Source: Beijerinckiaceae bacterium (GTDB lineage: Bacteria > Pseudomonadota > Alphaproteobacteria > Rhizobiales > Beijerinckiaceae). From it: DNA of 6,315 nucleotides. This document shows positions 1 through 6,315 of the stretch, one piece after another (the stretch's first letter is position 1; every line of letters begins with the position of its first letter). Made by a program: the position numbers and the translations under genes. Under the pieces are notes generated by a model. The model had not been told where the DNA came from, made no database searches, and was given only the letters and a program-made list of their open reading frames with translations. The stretch lies in assembly GCA_027311205.1 (NCBI GenBank), contig DAICZI010000106.1:1-6315 (forward strand), given 5' to 3'.

Positions 1-378
1 CCCTTGTTTTTGTTGCGGGGGGGTTGAATCCCCGCGTTCAGCCCAGTTCGCCAGTCCGGCCTTTTCAAAAGCCCAGAAGTAGCGTTCTGTCATTTGCCGT
101 ACCCGTTGCAGGCGCCAGGCAACGACGCCGATGACTGCAAGAGCCGCAAAATTCACCAAATAATAATGCACGGTCAACAAGCGCTCCTGATAAAGCGCAT
201 AATGCAGGAATTGCACGCCTGCCGCAAGCAAGGCGCAATAGAACACCACTTTGGTGACAGGGTTCCAGGTTGCAGCCATGGCGCGGCCAATGGATACCGC
301 TCCGAGGCCACCCAGAACGAGCGTCAGGCCCAAAAACACATAGAGGCCATGAGGCGTGGCGGGCCAGATCCATCCCAT
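1..378 (-). CDS. DUF6867-type small integral membrane protein, C-terminus cut by window edge
   Basis: The frame reads from an ATG at 378 to base 1 without a stop, giving 126 visible codons. The product has three hydrophobic helices at about residues 12-30, 43-62 and 74-90. A conserved-looking core has GRAMAATW (31-38), FLHYALY (57-63), a VHYYLVN segment (70-76) and RVRQMTERY (92-100). I recognise this pattern as the DUF6867 family, found beside livF in rhizobial liv operons; the function is unknown. The start is well supported: the ATG shares its A with the livF stop and sits 6 bases after a perfect AAGGAGG. Context suggests an inner-membrane accessory of the branched-chain amino acid importer, but this is inference only. 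Homologues as I recall them are about 110-125 residues, so the stop should be close to the edge. The visible tail after about residue 113 is polar and rich in Pro and Gln, crosses a seven-base C run and is probably poorly conserved. Family assignment is from memory of the motif pattern. Confidence 0.82.
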   Translation of the reverse strand, partial: MGWIWPATPHGLYVFLGLTLVLGGLGAVSIGRAMAATWNPVTKVVFYCALLAAGVQFLHYALYQERLLTVHYYLVNFAALAVIGVVAWRLQRVRQMTERYFWAFEKAGLANWAERGDSTPPQQKQG

Positions 379-1118
379 CAGTGGCCTCCTTCAAGATAGG
401 CGGCCTGCACTTCAGGACGGGCCAAAAGCTCTTTGCCGGTGCCTGATATGGTGATCAGGCCATTGACCATCACATAGCCCCGGTCTGCCAGTTTCAGCGC
501 GCCGAAAGCGTTCTGCTCCACGAGCAGAACCGTCAGGCCCTCGCGTTTGTTCAGATCGCGAATAACATCGAAAATCTGCAACGCGATCAGTGGCGCGAGG
601 CCGAGCGAGGGTTCATCCAGCATCAAAAGGCGCGGACGCGACATGATGGCGCGCGCGATGGCCAACATCTGCTGCTCGCCGCCTGACAGCGTGCCGCCAC
701 GCTGCGTGGCCCGGTCTTTGAGGCGCGGGAACAGGGCATAGACCCGCTCCAGATCCTCGGCGAAATGCGCAAATTTGTTCAGCGCCGCGCCCATTTGCAA
801 GTTTTCATAGACGCTCATGCGCGGAAAAATCCGCCGACCTTCCGGCGATTGGGCAATGCCCATGCGCGCGATCTCATGGGTGGCAAGCTTGCTGATGTCA
901 CGGCCATCATAGAGAATCTGGCCTTCCCTGGCGCGCGGACTGCCGAAAATCGTCATCATCAGCGTGGATTTGCCCGCGCCATTGGCCCCGATCAGCGTGA
1001 CGATCTCGCCTTCCGCAACGCTCAGATCGACACCCTTCAGCGCGATAATATTGCCATAATAGGTTTTGACGCCCTTGATTTCCAGCAGCGGGGCTTTGAC
1101 AGCGGCTTCGACGCTCAT
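378..1118 (-). CDS. livF: Branched-chain amino acid ABC transporter, ATP-binding subunit LivF
   Basis: This 246-residue protein is one of the two cytoplasmic ATPases that drive branched-chain amino acid import through LivHM. Visible landmarks are the Walker A motif GANGAGKST (44-52), Q-loop Gln90 in AQSPEGRRIFP, the ABC signature LSGGEQQ (144-150), Walker B LLMLDEP with catalytic Glu169 (164-170), and the D-loop SLGLAP. The switch position, usually His, is Gln202 in VEQNA; this is normal for LivF, including the E. coli protein. Family length is about 235-250, so the gene is complete. The ATG overlaps the livG stop as ATGA, and a GGAG at 1127-1130 sits 8 bases upstream, so translation is probably coupled to livG. 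Its own stop overlaps the start of the downstream membrane protein by one base. Assignment to LivF rather than LivG rests on the EGRRIFP and VEQNA motifs. Confidence 0.97.
   Translation of the reverse strand: MSVEAAVKAPLLEIKGVKTYYGNIIALKGVDLSVAEGEIVTLIGANGAGKSTLMMTIFGSPRAREGQILYDGRDISKLATHEIARMGIAQSPEGRRIFPRMSVYENLQMGAALNKFAHFAEDLERVYALFPRLKDRATQRGGTLSGGEQQMLAIARAIMSRPRLLMLDEPSLGLAPLIALQIFDVIRDLNKREGLTVLLVEQNAFGALKLADRGYVMVNGLITISGTGKELLARPEVQAAYLEGGH
385..391 (-). promoter_or_regulatory. Shine-Dalgarno of the DUF6867-type gene, inside the end of livF
   Basis: The minus strand reads AAGGAGG, a full anti-Shine-Dalgarno match, 6 bases before the ATG at 378. It lies within the last livF codons (Glu-Gly-Gly-His). 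It decides the start of the small membrane protein and indicates real translation of an otherwise easily missed gene. Confidence 0.85.
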
Positions 1119-2026
1119 GCGTGCAACTCCGCTTCAACTGTGGCAACTTCGGCCTCGTCGGCAACGCCGAGATAGGCGGCGATGACTTTGGGGTCTGCCC
1201 GAACCTCTGCCGGGGCCCCATCGGCGATCTTGGTCCCGTAATCCAGCACGATAACATGATCGGAAATCTGCATTACCACGGACATGTCATGCTCAATCAA
1301 AAACACCGAAACGCCATCCTTGTCGCGGATCGAGCGCAGCAACGAATTGAGTTCAGCCGATTCGCGCGGGTTGAGGCCGGCGGCAGGCTCATCAAGACAC
1401 AGCAGCACCGGTTGGGTGCACATGGCACGGGCAATCTCAAGGCGGCGCTGCGCGCCATAGGGCAATTCGCCGGCGGCATCGTCAGCGCGATCGGTGAGGC
1501 CGATGCGATCAAGCCATTGGCGGGCAAAATCAACCGCCTCAGCCTGACGGCGCACAAACGATGGCGCGCCAAACAGCCCGAGCAAACTGTAGCCCGATGC
1601 CGCCATCAGCGGCGTGTGCTGCGCGACAATCAGATTTTCAAGCACGGTCATGCCCGAAAACAGGCGGATGTTCTGAAAGGTGCGGGCAACGCGTGCCTCT
1701 CGCGCGACTTCGTAACCTGGCAGGCGCTCAAGCAGGTAGAGATCATGGCTGTCGGTCAGGGACCGACGGGAACTTGTAACCGTCAACCGATCCACAGCGC
1801 CCGGATCGACCTTGCCGACGCGCGCCAGCGCCAGGCGACCCGTCGTCGGCTTGTAAAAGCCGGTAACGCAGTTGAACACGGTGGTCTTGCCCGCGCCATT
1901 GGGGCCAATCAGTGCAGTGATGTCGCCACGACCGACGGTGAAAGAGACATCATTGACTGCTGTCAACCCGCCGAACACCATGCTGAGATGGTCAACGACA
2001 AGCAGTGGCTCGTTTTGCCAGCGCAT
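1115..2026 (-). CDS. livG: Branched-chain amino acid ABC transporter, ATP-binding subunit LivG
   Basis: This is the second ATPase of the importer, 303 residues. It shows Walker A GPNGAGKTT (41-49), Q-loop Gln118 in ARTFQNIRLF, the LivG-type signature LPYGAQRRLEIARAM starting at 188, Walker B LLCLDEPAAGLNP (208-220) with Glu213, and switch His246 in IEHDM. E. coli LivG, with a similar LAYGQQRRLEIAR signature, has about 255 residues. The extra length comes from roughly 25 additional residues between Walker A and the Q-loop (about 65-105, polar, Arg/Ser/Thr/Asp-rich) and a short acidic C-terminal tail after AYLGV. Insertions of this kind are familiar to me in rhizobial LivG proteins, although the one here seems long. 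The ATG shares one base with the livM stop, and a GAGGGG 8 bases upstream supports the start. The gene is third in the liv operon and probably translationally coupled on both sides. Confidence 0.96.
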   Translation of the reverse strand: MRWQNEPLLVVDHLSMVFGGLTAVNDVSFTVGRGDITALIGPNGAGKTTVFNCVTGFYKPTTGRLALARVGKVDPGAVDRLTVTSSRRSLTDSHDLYLLERLPGYEVAREARVARTFQNIRLFSGMTVLENLIVAQHTPLMAASGYSLLGLFGAPSFVRRQAEAVDFARQWLDRIGLTDRADDAAGELPYGAQRRLEIARAMCTQPVLLCLDEPAAGLNPRESAELNSLLRSIRDKDGVSVFLIEHDMSVVMQISDHVIVLDYGTKIADGAPAEVRADPKVIAAYLGVADEAEVATVEAELHA

Positions 2027-3399
2027 CAGCCGTGCCCCTCTTTGACATTCGCTCCGGAAATCGTCCTTGCCTCATTGAGGAAGATCGACGGCGCGCGCGT
2101 CGATACAAGGCCGCGTGGCCTGAAAATCATCATAAGCACCATGCCCGCCCCGAAAATCAGCATGCGATATTGCACCGGGTCAAAACTCGGCCCGAAGAGA
2201 TATTTGAGGAAACCCAATTCGCGCAGGATTTCCGTGCCGCCAATCATCAGGGCCGCTGCAAAGGCAACGCCAATCTGCGAGCCGAGGCCGCCGAGCACGA
2301 CGATCGCCAGAATGGTGGCCGATTCGATGAAGGTGAAACTGTCGGGGCTGACAAAACCCTGGCGCACCGCGAAGAACGAACCGGCAAACCCGGCAAACAT
2401 TGCCCCCAGCGAGAACGCCGTGAGCTTGGTGATGGTCGTGTTGATGCCCAGCGATCGGCAGGCGATTTCATCTTCGCGCAAGGCTTCCCACGCGCGGCCA
2501 ATCGGCAGCCGACGGATTCGCATGGTCACGAAATAGGTCAGCAATGCCAGCGCCAGTATCAGAAAATACAGGAATATCGTCTGCTGGATCGGTTGGTAGT
2601 GCAGATGAAAAAACGAGGCGAAAGTCGTGTGCGTGTCATCATCCTCGAAGGGCAGGCCAAAGAAGCTGACATGCGGAATGGAGTCGATGCCGGCATAGCC
2701 ATTGGAAAACGCCGTCCAGTTGATCAGAATCATCCGGATGATTTCACCAAAGGCGAGGGTGACGATGGCCAGATAATCGCCGCGCAACCGCAACACCGGG
2801 AACCCCAATATCATGCCCCACAAGGCCGCCAGCATCCCCGCAAGCGGCAGGCAAATCCAGAAAGACAGACCAAATTTGGTGGAGAGCAGCGCGTAGGAAT
2901 AAGCTCCCACCGCGTAAAATGCCACATAGCCCAGATCGAGCAGGCCCGCGAGCCCGACGACGATGTTCAATCCCCAGCCCAGCATCACGTAGATCAGGAT
3001 CTGGATGCCATAATTGTTGATCCATTTCAGGGAACCGAGCGGCCCTGCGACCCCATACATGATGAACGGATAGGCGATCAGCAGAAGAACAAGCAGGCCC
3101 TTGAGTTTCGACGCTGTTTGGGGCGCAATGGCAACGACCGCCCGCTTGGTCGTCGCCCTGCGGCTCGATTGCCACAGGACAAACAGCACACGGGCGGCAA
3201 AAATGGTCGCCACCAGGCCGGCCACCAGCGCCGGGCGCGTCGAGACGACAAGCTGGTTGTTGATGTTGGCCCCAGCCCGGAACAAGAGGATGGGAATCGA
3301 CAGAGCGGTGGCCGCCAGCGCCGCCCAAATGCCTTGGTTCAGCGCAAGGCCAAAATTTGGCACGCCCTGTGCCCTGTCCGGTTTCGTGGTGACGCTCAT
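2026..3399 (-). CDS. livM: Branched-chain amino acid ABC transporter, permease subunit LivM
   Basis: This is an inner-membrane channel subunit that pairs with LivH, 457 residues from the chosen start. The N-terminal part has hydrophobic helices at about 24-40, 57-76 and 101-116, matching the extra N-terminal region (DUF3382-like) found in E. coli LivM (425 residues). The permease core begins with the family hallmark [16 protein letters not shown] (143-158), continues with [20 protein letters not shown] (203-222), and has an EAA-type coupling loop [20 protein letters not shown] (301-320) that would contact an ATPase. I chose the ATG at 3399 over a TTG at 3432. The ATG has AAGG 9 bases upstream and lies 4 bases after the livH stop, whereas the TTG would overlap livH by 29 bases and add only 11 residues. 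The stop overlaps the livG start by one base. A polar loop at about 252-268 (Asp/Thr/His-rich) interrupts the second half of the core. Confidence 0.95.
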   Translation of the reverse strand: MSVTTKPDRAQGVPNFGLALNQGIWAALAATALSIPILLFRAGANINNQLVVSTRPALVAGLVATIFAARVLFVLWQSSRRATTKRAVVAIAPQTASKLKGLLVLLLIAYPFIMYGVAGPLGSLKWINNYGIQILIYVMLGWGLNIVVGLAGLLDLGYVAFYAVGAYSYALLSTKFGLSFWICLPLAGMLAALWGMILGFPVLRLRGDYLAIVTLAFGEIIRMILINWTAFSNGYAGIDSIPHVSFFGLPFEDDDTHTTFASFFHLHYQPIQQTIFLYFLILALALLTYFVTMRIRRLPIGRAWEALREDEIACRSLGINTTITKLTAFSLGAMFAGFAGSFFAVRQGFVSPDSFTFIESATILAIVVLGGLGSQIGVAFAAALMIGGTEILRELGFLKYLFGPSFDPVQYRMLIFGAGMVLMMIFRPRGLVSTRAPSIFLNEARTISGANVKEGHG

Positions 3400-3403
3400 C
3401 GGA

Positions 3404-4321
3404 TCAAACCTTTTCCACTTCAGGACGGCCAAGCAGTCCAGAGGGCATGAACACGAGCGTGATAGCGAGAATTGAGAAGGCGGCGATGTCTTTGTAATCC
3501 GTCGAGAAATAGGCCGACCAGAAGGTCTCGATCAAACCAATCAGCAAGCCGCCCAAAACCGCGCCGGGCAAAGAACCGATGCCACCGAGCACCGCCGCCG
3601 TGAAGGCCTTGGTGCCGGGCAAAAAGCCATCGGCGAAATTCACCACGCCATATTTCATGAGATAGAGCGAGCCGGCCACGGCTGCGAGGGCCGCGCCGAT
3701 AATGAAGGTCAACGACACGGTGCGGTTGACATCGACTCCAAGCAGCGACGCCATTTTCATGTCCTGCTCGCAGGCACGCTGCGAACGCCCCAGCGAGGTG
3801 TAACGCACCATGAACCAGAACCCCGCCAGCAGCAGGACGGTCACCACCACGATGATGATGTCGCTGTAGGACATGGTCACGTCAAACTGGCCGCCATGGG
3901 TCAGCGTGATCGACTTGCCGAAAGGATTGGCAATCGGTTTGTTGCGAGGGCCTTGCGCGACCTGCACAAAATTCGACAGGAAAATAGACATGCCAATCGC
4001 CGAAATCAGCGGCGCCAGGCGGAATGACCCGCGTAACGGGCGGTAAGCGATCCGCTCAATCGCCCAGTTCCAGACCGAAGTCATCAGCATGGAGGCCAAA
4101 GTGGCCAGCACAAACACCAAGGGCATGAAAGTCATGCCCAGCTTCTGGGTCATCAGCAGCAAAAACAGCAGCGCGATGAAAGCCGAGAGCATGAACACGT
4201 CGCCATGCGCGAAATTGACCATGCCGATGATGCCATAGACCATGGTGTAGCCAATGGCGATAAGCCCATAAATCGCACCCAGCGACAGGCCGTTGATCAA
4301 TTCCTGCAGGAACAAGTCCAT
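3404..4321 (-). CDS. livH: Branched-chain amino acid ABC transporter, permease subunit LivH
   Basis: This is the first gene of the liv operon and encodes an inner-membrane channel subunit of 305 residues (E. coli LivH has 308). The N-terminus carries the hallmark [20 protein letters not shown] (10-29) followed by [12 protein letters not shown]. Further on are [22 protein letters not shown], an EAA-type loop [20 protein letters not shown] and the block [16 protein letters not shown]. The C-terminus [10 protein letters not shown] matches the E. coli ending as I recall it. I chose the ATG at 4321. A TTG at 4342 would add seven residues (starting with Asn-Gly-Gly) that precede the conserved start, and its purine run lies too close to be a binding site. 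The ATG has only a GGGGG run about 10 bases upstream, so initiation may be weaker than in the genes that follow. A 236-base spacer with no gene lies upstream, so the operon promoter should be there or read in from the tRNA gene. Confidence 0.96.
   Translation of the reverse strand: MDLFLQELINGLSLGAIYGLIAIGYTMVYGIIGMVNFAHGDVFMLSAFIALLFLLLMTQKLGMTFMPLVFVLATLASMLMTSVWNWAIERIAYRPLRGSFRLAPLISAIGMSIFLSNFVQVAQGPRNKPIANPFGKSITLTHGGQFDVTMSYSDIIIVVVTVLLLAGFWFMVRYTSLGRSQRACEQDMKMASLLGVDVNRTVSLTFIIGAALAAVAGSLYLMKYGVVNFADGFLPGTKAFTAAVLGGIGSLPGAVLGGLLIGLIETFWSAYFSTDYKDIAAFSILAITLVFMPSGLLGRPEVEKV
3409..3412 (-). promoter_or_regulatory. Shine-Dalgarno of livM, supports ATG at 3399
   Basis: The minus strand reads GGAAAAGG, ending 9 bases before the ATG at 3399, within the last codons of livH. 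It favours that ATG over the upstream TTG at 3432. Confidence 0.6.
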
Positions 4322-4557
4322 GCCAGCGCTACCCCCGTTCAACCCTCGACTGGCGCAGCTTGTTGTCGCGCGTCCAGCTTTCCCTCTCCTCGCCGCAGCT
4401 CAGATCGGACGGGATAGTTGAAGCTTAAATCGTGCGGCATTGCAAGCCTAACTTTGCCTCAATGTGCAAGCATTGTTGCCAAAGTTGCCGCGCCAATGGC
4501 CAAGTGTGCCCATATTTGGGGCGATTCAGGCCAATTTTGCGCGAAAAGTGGGGATTA
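4322..4557. other. Non-coding leader/promoter region of the liv operon
   Basis: These 236 bases between livH and the tRNA gene hold no supportable coding sequence. Open frames crossing here also run through the tRNA and look like artefacts. On the minus strand I see no clear -35/-10 pair at normal spacing. The region contains the inverted repeat at 4450-4486. A weaker hairpin has its arms at 4350-4356 and 4370-4377 (CTGGCGC against GCGTCCAG, one bulge). I found no GC-rich stem followed by a T run after the tRNA, so read-through from the tRNA into liv is possible. The stretch nearest the tRNA (about 4500-4557) has lower GC than the genes. Confidence 0.6.
4450..4486. repeat. Imperfect inverted repeat upstream of livH, candidate operator or RNA hairpin
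   Basis: The left arm AACTTTGCCTCAATG (4450-4464) and right arm CATTGTTGCCAAAGTT (4471-4486) are complementary at both ends (AACTTTG with CAAAGTT, CAATG with CATTG). The middle is mismatched and one base longer on the right; a 6-base spacer TGCAAG separates the arms. It lies about 130 bases upstream of the livH start and 70 bases beyond the tRNA 3' end. There is no T run, so a terminator is unlikely. A dimeric regulator site is the simplest reading, but I cannot name the regulator. Confidence 0.45.
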
Positions 4558-4634
<77 letters not shown>

Positions 4635-4642
4635 GTCGCAGT

Positions 4643-4671
4643 TTGATATCTGATTTGAGGATGGTCGGCAA
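4643..4671 (-). promoter_or_regulatory. Putative sigma70-type promoter for tRNA-Arg
   Basis: On the minus strand, TTGCCG (4671-4666) and TATCAA (4648-4643) are separated by exactly 17 bases, with the -10 box ending 8 bases before the mature tRNA 5' end. The spacing is ideal, but the -10 match is moderate and the predicted transcript would have almost no 5' leader. Confidence 0.4.
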
Positions 4672-4742
4672 GGCGTCCGGAAACAGGTTGCGGCCACGAG
4701 GCTAATGTTTAAGGTGCGACCTTCATTGCATCAGGGTTCCTC

Positions 4743-5978
4743 ATGGCAGATTCTTCTCAGTCGATTTCGCCCAAAGCCTTCCGTTATTTGCTCATGGGCA
4801 ATCTCAATGCGCAGTTTTCTGAACAGATGGCCCTGGCGGCTGCACCTTTGGTTGCCGTGCTCACCCTCCGCGCCAGCGCGGCAGATACCAGTCTGCTTCA
4901 ATCCGCCCAAACTCTGCCGTTCCTGCTTCTGTCGCTGCCAGCGGGGGTTTTGGCTGATCGCTATCCGCGGGCGAGGCTGATGGCCACCGCCGAATTCACG
5001 CGTGCGCTCACGCTCACGCTCATTCTGGCGCTTTATGTTACGGGGACGCTCAATCTGGGGCTGCTGGCGGGCCTTGGATTTTGCGGGGCTGTCGGCACCG
5101 TGGTTTATAATGTTGCTGCGCCGGCGCTGGTGCCCAGCCTTGTGCCGCGCGCCGGTCTTGCGTCGGCCAACCGCTGGCTGGAAATGGCCCGTAGCGTCGC
5201 TTTTGCCGCCGGGCCCGCCATCGGCGGCACCTTTGTCGGCTGGATTGGGGCGCCTGCCGCGTATGAAACCGCGATCGCGCTGTCACTGCTGGCAGTCGCG
5301 TTCCAGAGCCGCCTGCCGAAGGAAGCGCCGGTCATGACACCGCAGCGCCATCCCCTTGCCGAATTGGCCGAGGGCTGGCGCTTTGTCACGGGGCATCCGC
5401 TCCTCAAACCCATGCTGATCTGCTCGATTATCTATAATCTTGGCTTCTTCATGATTCAGGGTGTGTTCGTCGCCTATGCCGTGCATCATCTCAAGCTTGA
5501 TGCGGCCCAGATCGGCCTGGTGCTGGCCTGTTTTGGCTTCGGCATGCTGTCATCCGGTCTGGTCGCCCCCTGGCTGATGGCGAGGTTGCGTCCCGGCCTG
5601 ACCATCATGCTTGGCCCCACGGCCGGCTTGGGTGCGGCTTGGATGGTGGCCCTCAGCGTGCATTGGCCCTCAAGCATGCTGGTGGCCTTGGCTTTCTATC
5701 TGCTCGGCTTTGGCGCTATTCTCTGGGTGATTGCGACCACGACGGTGCGGCAGATGACCACGCCGGGCCACCTGTTGGGCCGGGTTTCCGCCGTTTTGGT
5801 CACGGGAAGCTTTGGCGCGCGGCCGTTAGGCGCTGCCTTGGCGGCAGGCGTGGCAGCAGTTTGGGGCGTAAGCGCGTGCCTGTACGTGGCGGCCCTTTGC
5901 TTCGCGCTGCAATGGGCGGTTATCATGGCCTCGCCCATTCCGCGCATGCTCAGCTATGGCGAAACTGTTCCGGTCTGA
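4743..5978 (+). CDS. Major facilitator superfamily transporter, MefA/EntS-like exporter group
   Basis: This 411-residue inner-membrane protein is probably a proton-driven exporter; its substrate cannot be told from sequence. It is hydrophobic throughout, with an apparent 6+6 helix layout and a polar central loop around residues 195-215 (Pro/Arg/His-rich). MFS motif A appears as GVLADRYPRAR (68-78) between helices 2 and 3. A motif C-like GPAIGG (157-162) follows ANRWLEMAR in helix 5. That pair is typical of the MefA/EntS-like exporters, which are about 400-416 residues long, so the gene is complete. The ATG at 4743 has AGGG 6 bases upstream. It is transcribed divergently from the tRNA and liv genes across 108 bases; I see no strong -35/-10 for it (TTGCGG at 4688 with TAAGGT at 4710 is weak). 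The YqaA-type gene follows 43 bases after the stop. No regulator or biosynthetic neighbour in the window suggests a drug or siderophore. Confidence 0.9.
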   Translation: MADSSQSISPKAFRYLLMGNLNAQFSEQMALAAAPLVAVLTLRASAADTSLLQSAQTLPFLLLSLPAGVLADRYPRARLMATAEFTRALTLTLILALYVTGTLNLGLLAGLGFCGAVGTVVYNVAAPALVPSLVPRAGLASANRWLEMARSVAFAAGPAIGGTFVGWIGAPAAYETAIALSLLAVAFQSRLPKEAPVMTPQRHPLAELAEGWRFVTGHPLLKPMLICSIIYNLGFFMIQGVFVAYAVHHLKLDAAQIGLVLACFGFGMLSSGLVAPWLMARLRPGLTIMLGPTAGLGAAWMVALSVHWPSSMLVALAFYLLGFGAILWVIATTTVRQMTTPGHLLGRVSAVLVTGSFGARPLGAALAAGVAAVWGVSACLYVAALCFALQWAVIMASPIPRMLSYGETVPV

Positions 5979-6021
5979 CCCTGGCATGGACTTGGTAACC
6001 TCTGGGCCTTATGAAGCGCGC

Positions 6022-6315
6022 ATGACTGAGACAGTAACCACAACAACTGCCCCAATGCGCATGGGCATGTTTGACAGGTTTTACCGCTGGACGCTGAGTC
6101 TGGCGCAAAGCCGCCATGCCCCATTGGCGCTGGGAGCGATTGCTTTTGCGGAAAGTTCGTTCTTTCCGATCCCGCCCGATGCGCTGCTGATTCCGATGTC
6201 GATTGCCAGGCCCAACCGCGCGTGGGCCTATGCGTTGATCTGCACCGTCGGTTCGGTGCTGGGGGCGATGCTCGGCTATGCCATAGGCTCGGTGCTTTAT
6301 GACACCGTCGGGCAA
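6022..6315 (+). CDS. YqaA/DedA-family (VTT domain) membrane protein, N-terminal part
   Basis: The frame is open from ATG 6022 to the right edge (98 codons); the family is usually about 190-200 residues, so roughly half is visible. After a polar Thr-rich start, a helix (about 33-48) leads into FAESSFFPIPPDALLIPM (42-59), the conserved block of YqaA-type proteins with its Pro-Ile-Pro-Pro-Asp turn and Glu44. IARPNRAWAYALI and GSVLGAMLGYAIG follow. The VTT/DedA superfamily includes membrane scramblases and undecaprenyl-phosphate or phospholipid translocases; the role of the YqaA branch is poorly defined. The start is uncertain. No strong Shine-Dalgarno precedes 6022 (GAAG 6 bases upstream is the best), and in-frame ATGs at 6055, 6061 and 6067 or a TTG at 5992 are alternatives. 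It lies 43 bases behind the MFS gene on the same strand, possibly in one transcript. Confidence 0.88.
   Translation, partial: MTETVTTTTAPMRMGMFDRFYRWTLSLAQSRHAPLALGAIAFAESSFFPIPPDALLIPMSIARPNRAWAYALICTVGSVLGAMLGYAIGSVLYDTVGQ

Noticed and set aside
505..520. Gln in place of His at the LivF switch position (VEQNA)
   Set aside because: This is a family-wide feature of LivF proteins rather than a mutation in this gene.
1115..2026. LivG signature LPYGAQ in place of LSGGQ
   Set aside because: LivG proteins, including that of E. coli (LAYGQQ), normally have this type of signature, so it is not a defect.
1121..2536. 471-codon open frame on the plus strand opposite livG and livM
   Set aside because: It is antisense to clearly functional livG and livM. 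The product is low in hydrophobic order and rich in Arg/Gln/His, with no recognisable domain. Such long antisense frames are expected opposite codon-biased GC-rich genes.
2005..3450. 481-codon open frame on the plus strand opposite livM
   Set aside because: It mirrors the livM codons and overlaps the other antisense frame. The product is extremely charged and Gln/Arg-rich, with no domain pattern; this is a codon-bias shadow.
4505..4525. GCCCATATTTGGGGC as a terminator behind the tRNA
   Set aside because: The stem is only four pairs and no T run follows on the minus strand.
5950..6315. 121-codon minus-strand frame at the right edge
   Set aside because: It lies opposite the YqaA-type gene and the end of the MFS gene, starts only because the window edge reads TTG, and has no recognisable domain.

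Overview
The window looks like an ordinary chromosomal segment of an alphaproteobacterium, most likely of the Hyphomicrobiales (Rhizobiales) type. The evidence is moderately high GC, a LivG with the long insert seen in rhizobial-type homologues, a DUF6867-type small membrane protein directly behind livF, a tRNA-Arg(CCG) of alphaproteobacterial form, and a YqaA-type VTT membrane protein. Genus cannot be fixed from the sequence alone.

Left two thirds (about 1-4321, minus strand): a tightly packed branched-chain amino acid ABC importer operon, transcribed right to left as livH, livM, livG, livF and then a small three-helix membrane protein that runs off the left edge. Junctions are a 4-base gap (livH/livM), a 1-base overlap (livM/livG), a 4-base ATGA overlap (livG/livF) and a 1-base overlap (livF/DUF6867). 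The last four genes each have a recognisable Shine-Dalgarno sequence; that of livH is weak. LivH and LivM form the inner-membrane channel and LivG and LivF are the two ATPases. The periplasmic binding protein (LivJ/LivK) is not in the window and may lie beyond the left edge.

Middle (4322-4742): a 236-base leader or promoter region upstream of livH holding an imperfect 37-base inverted repeat and a weaker leader hairpin. A complete tRNA-Arg(CCG) gene with encoded CCA follows, on the same strand as liv. The 108-base divergent spacer beyond it carries a plausible sigma70-type promoter for the tRNA.

Right third (4743-6315, plus strand): a complete 12-helix-type major facilitator superfamily exporter of the MefA/EntS-like group, then the first 98 codons of a YqaA/DedA-family protein, cut by the right edge. 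The two genes are 43 bases apart and could be co-transcribed.

I found no mobile element, CRISPR array, phage gene or defence system, and no convincing undescribed multi-gene system. The point most worth following is the uncharacterised DUF6867-type protein, translationally coupled to livF behind a perfect AAGGAGG ribosome binding site.
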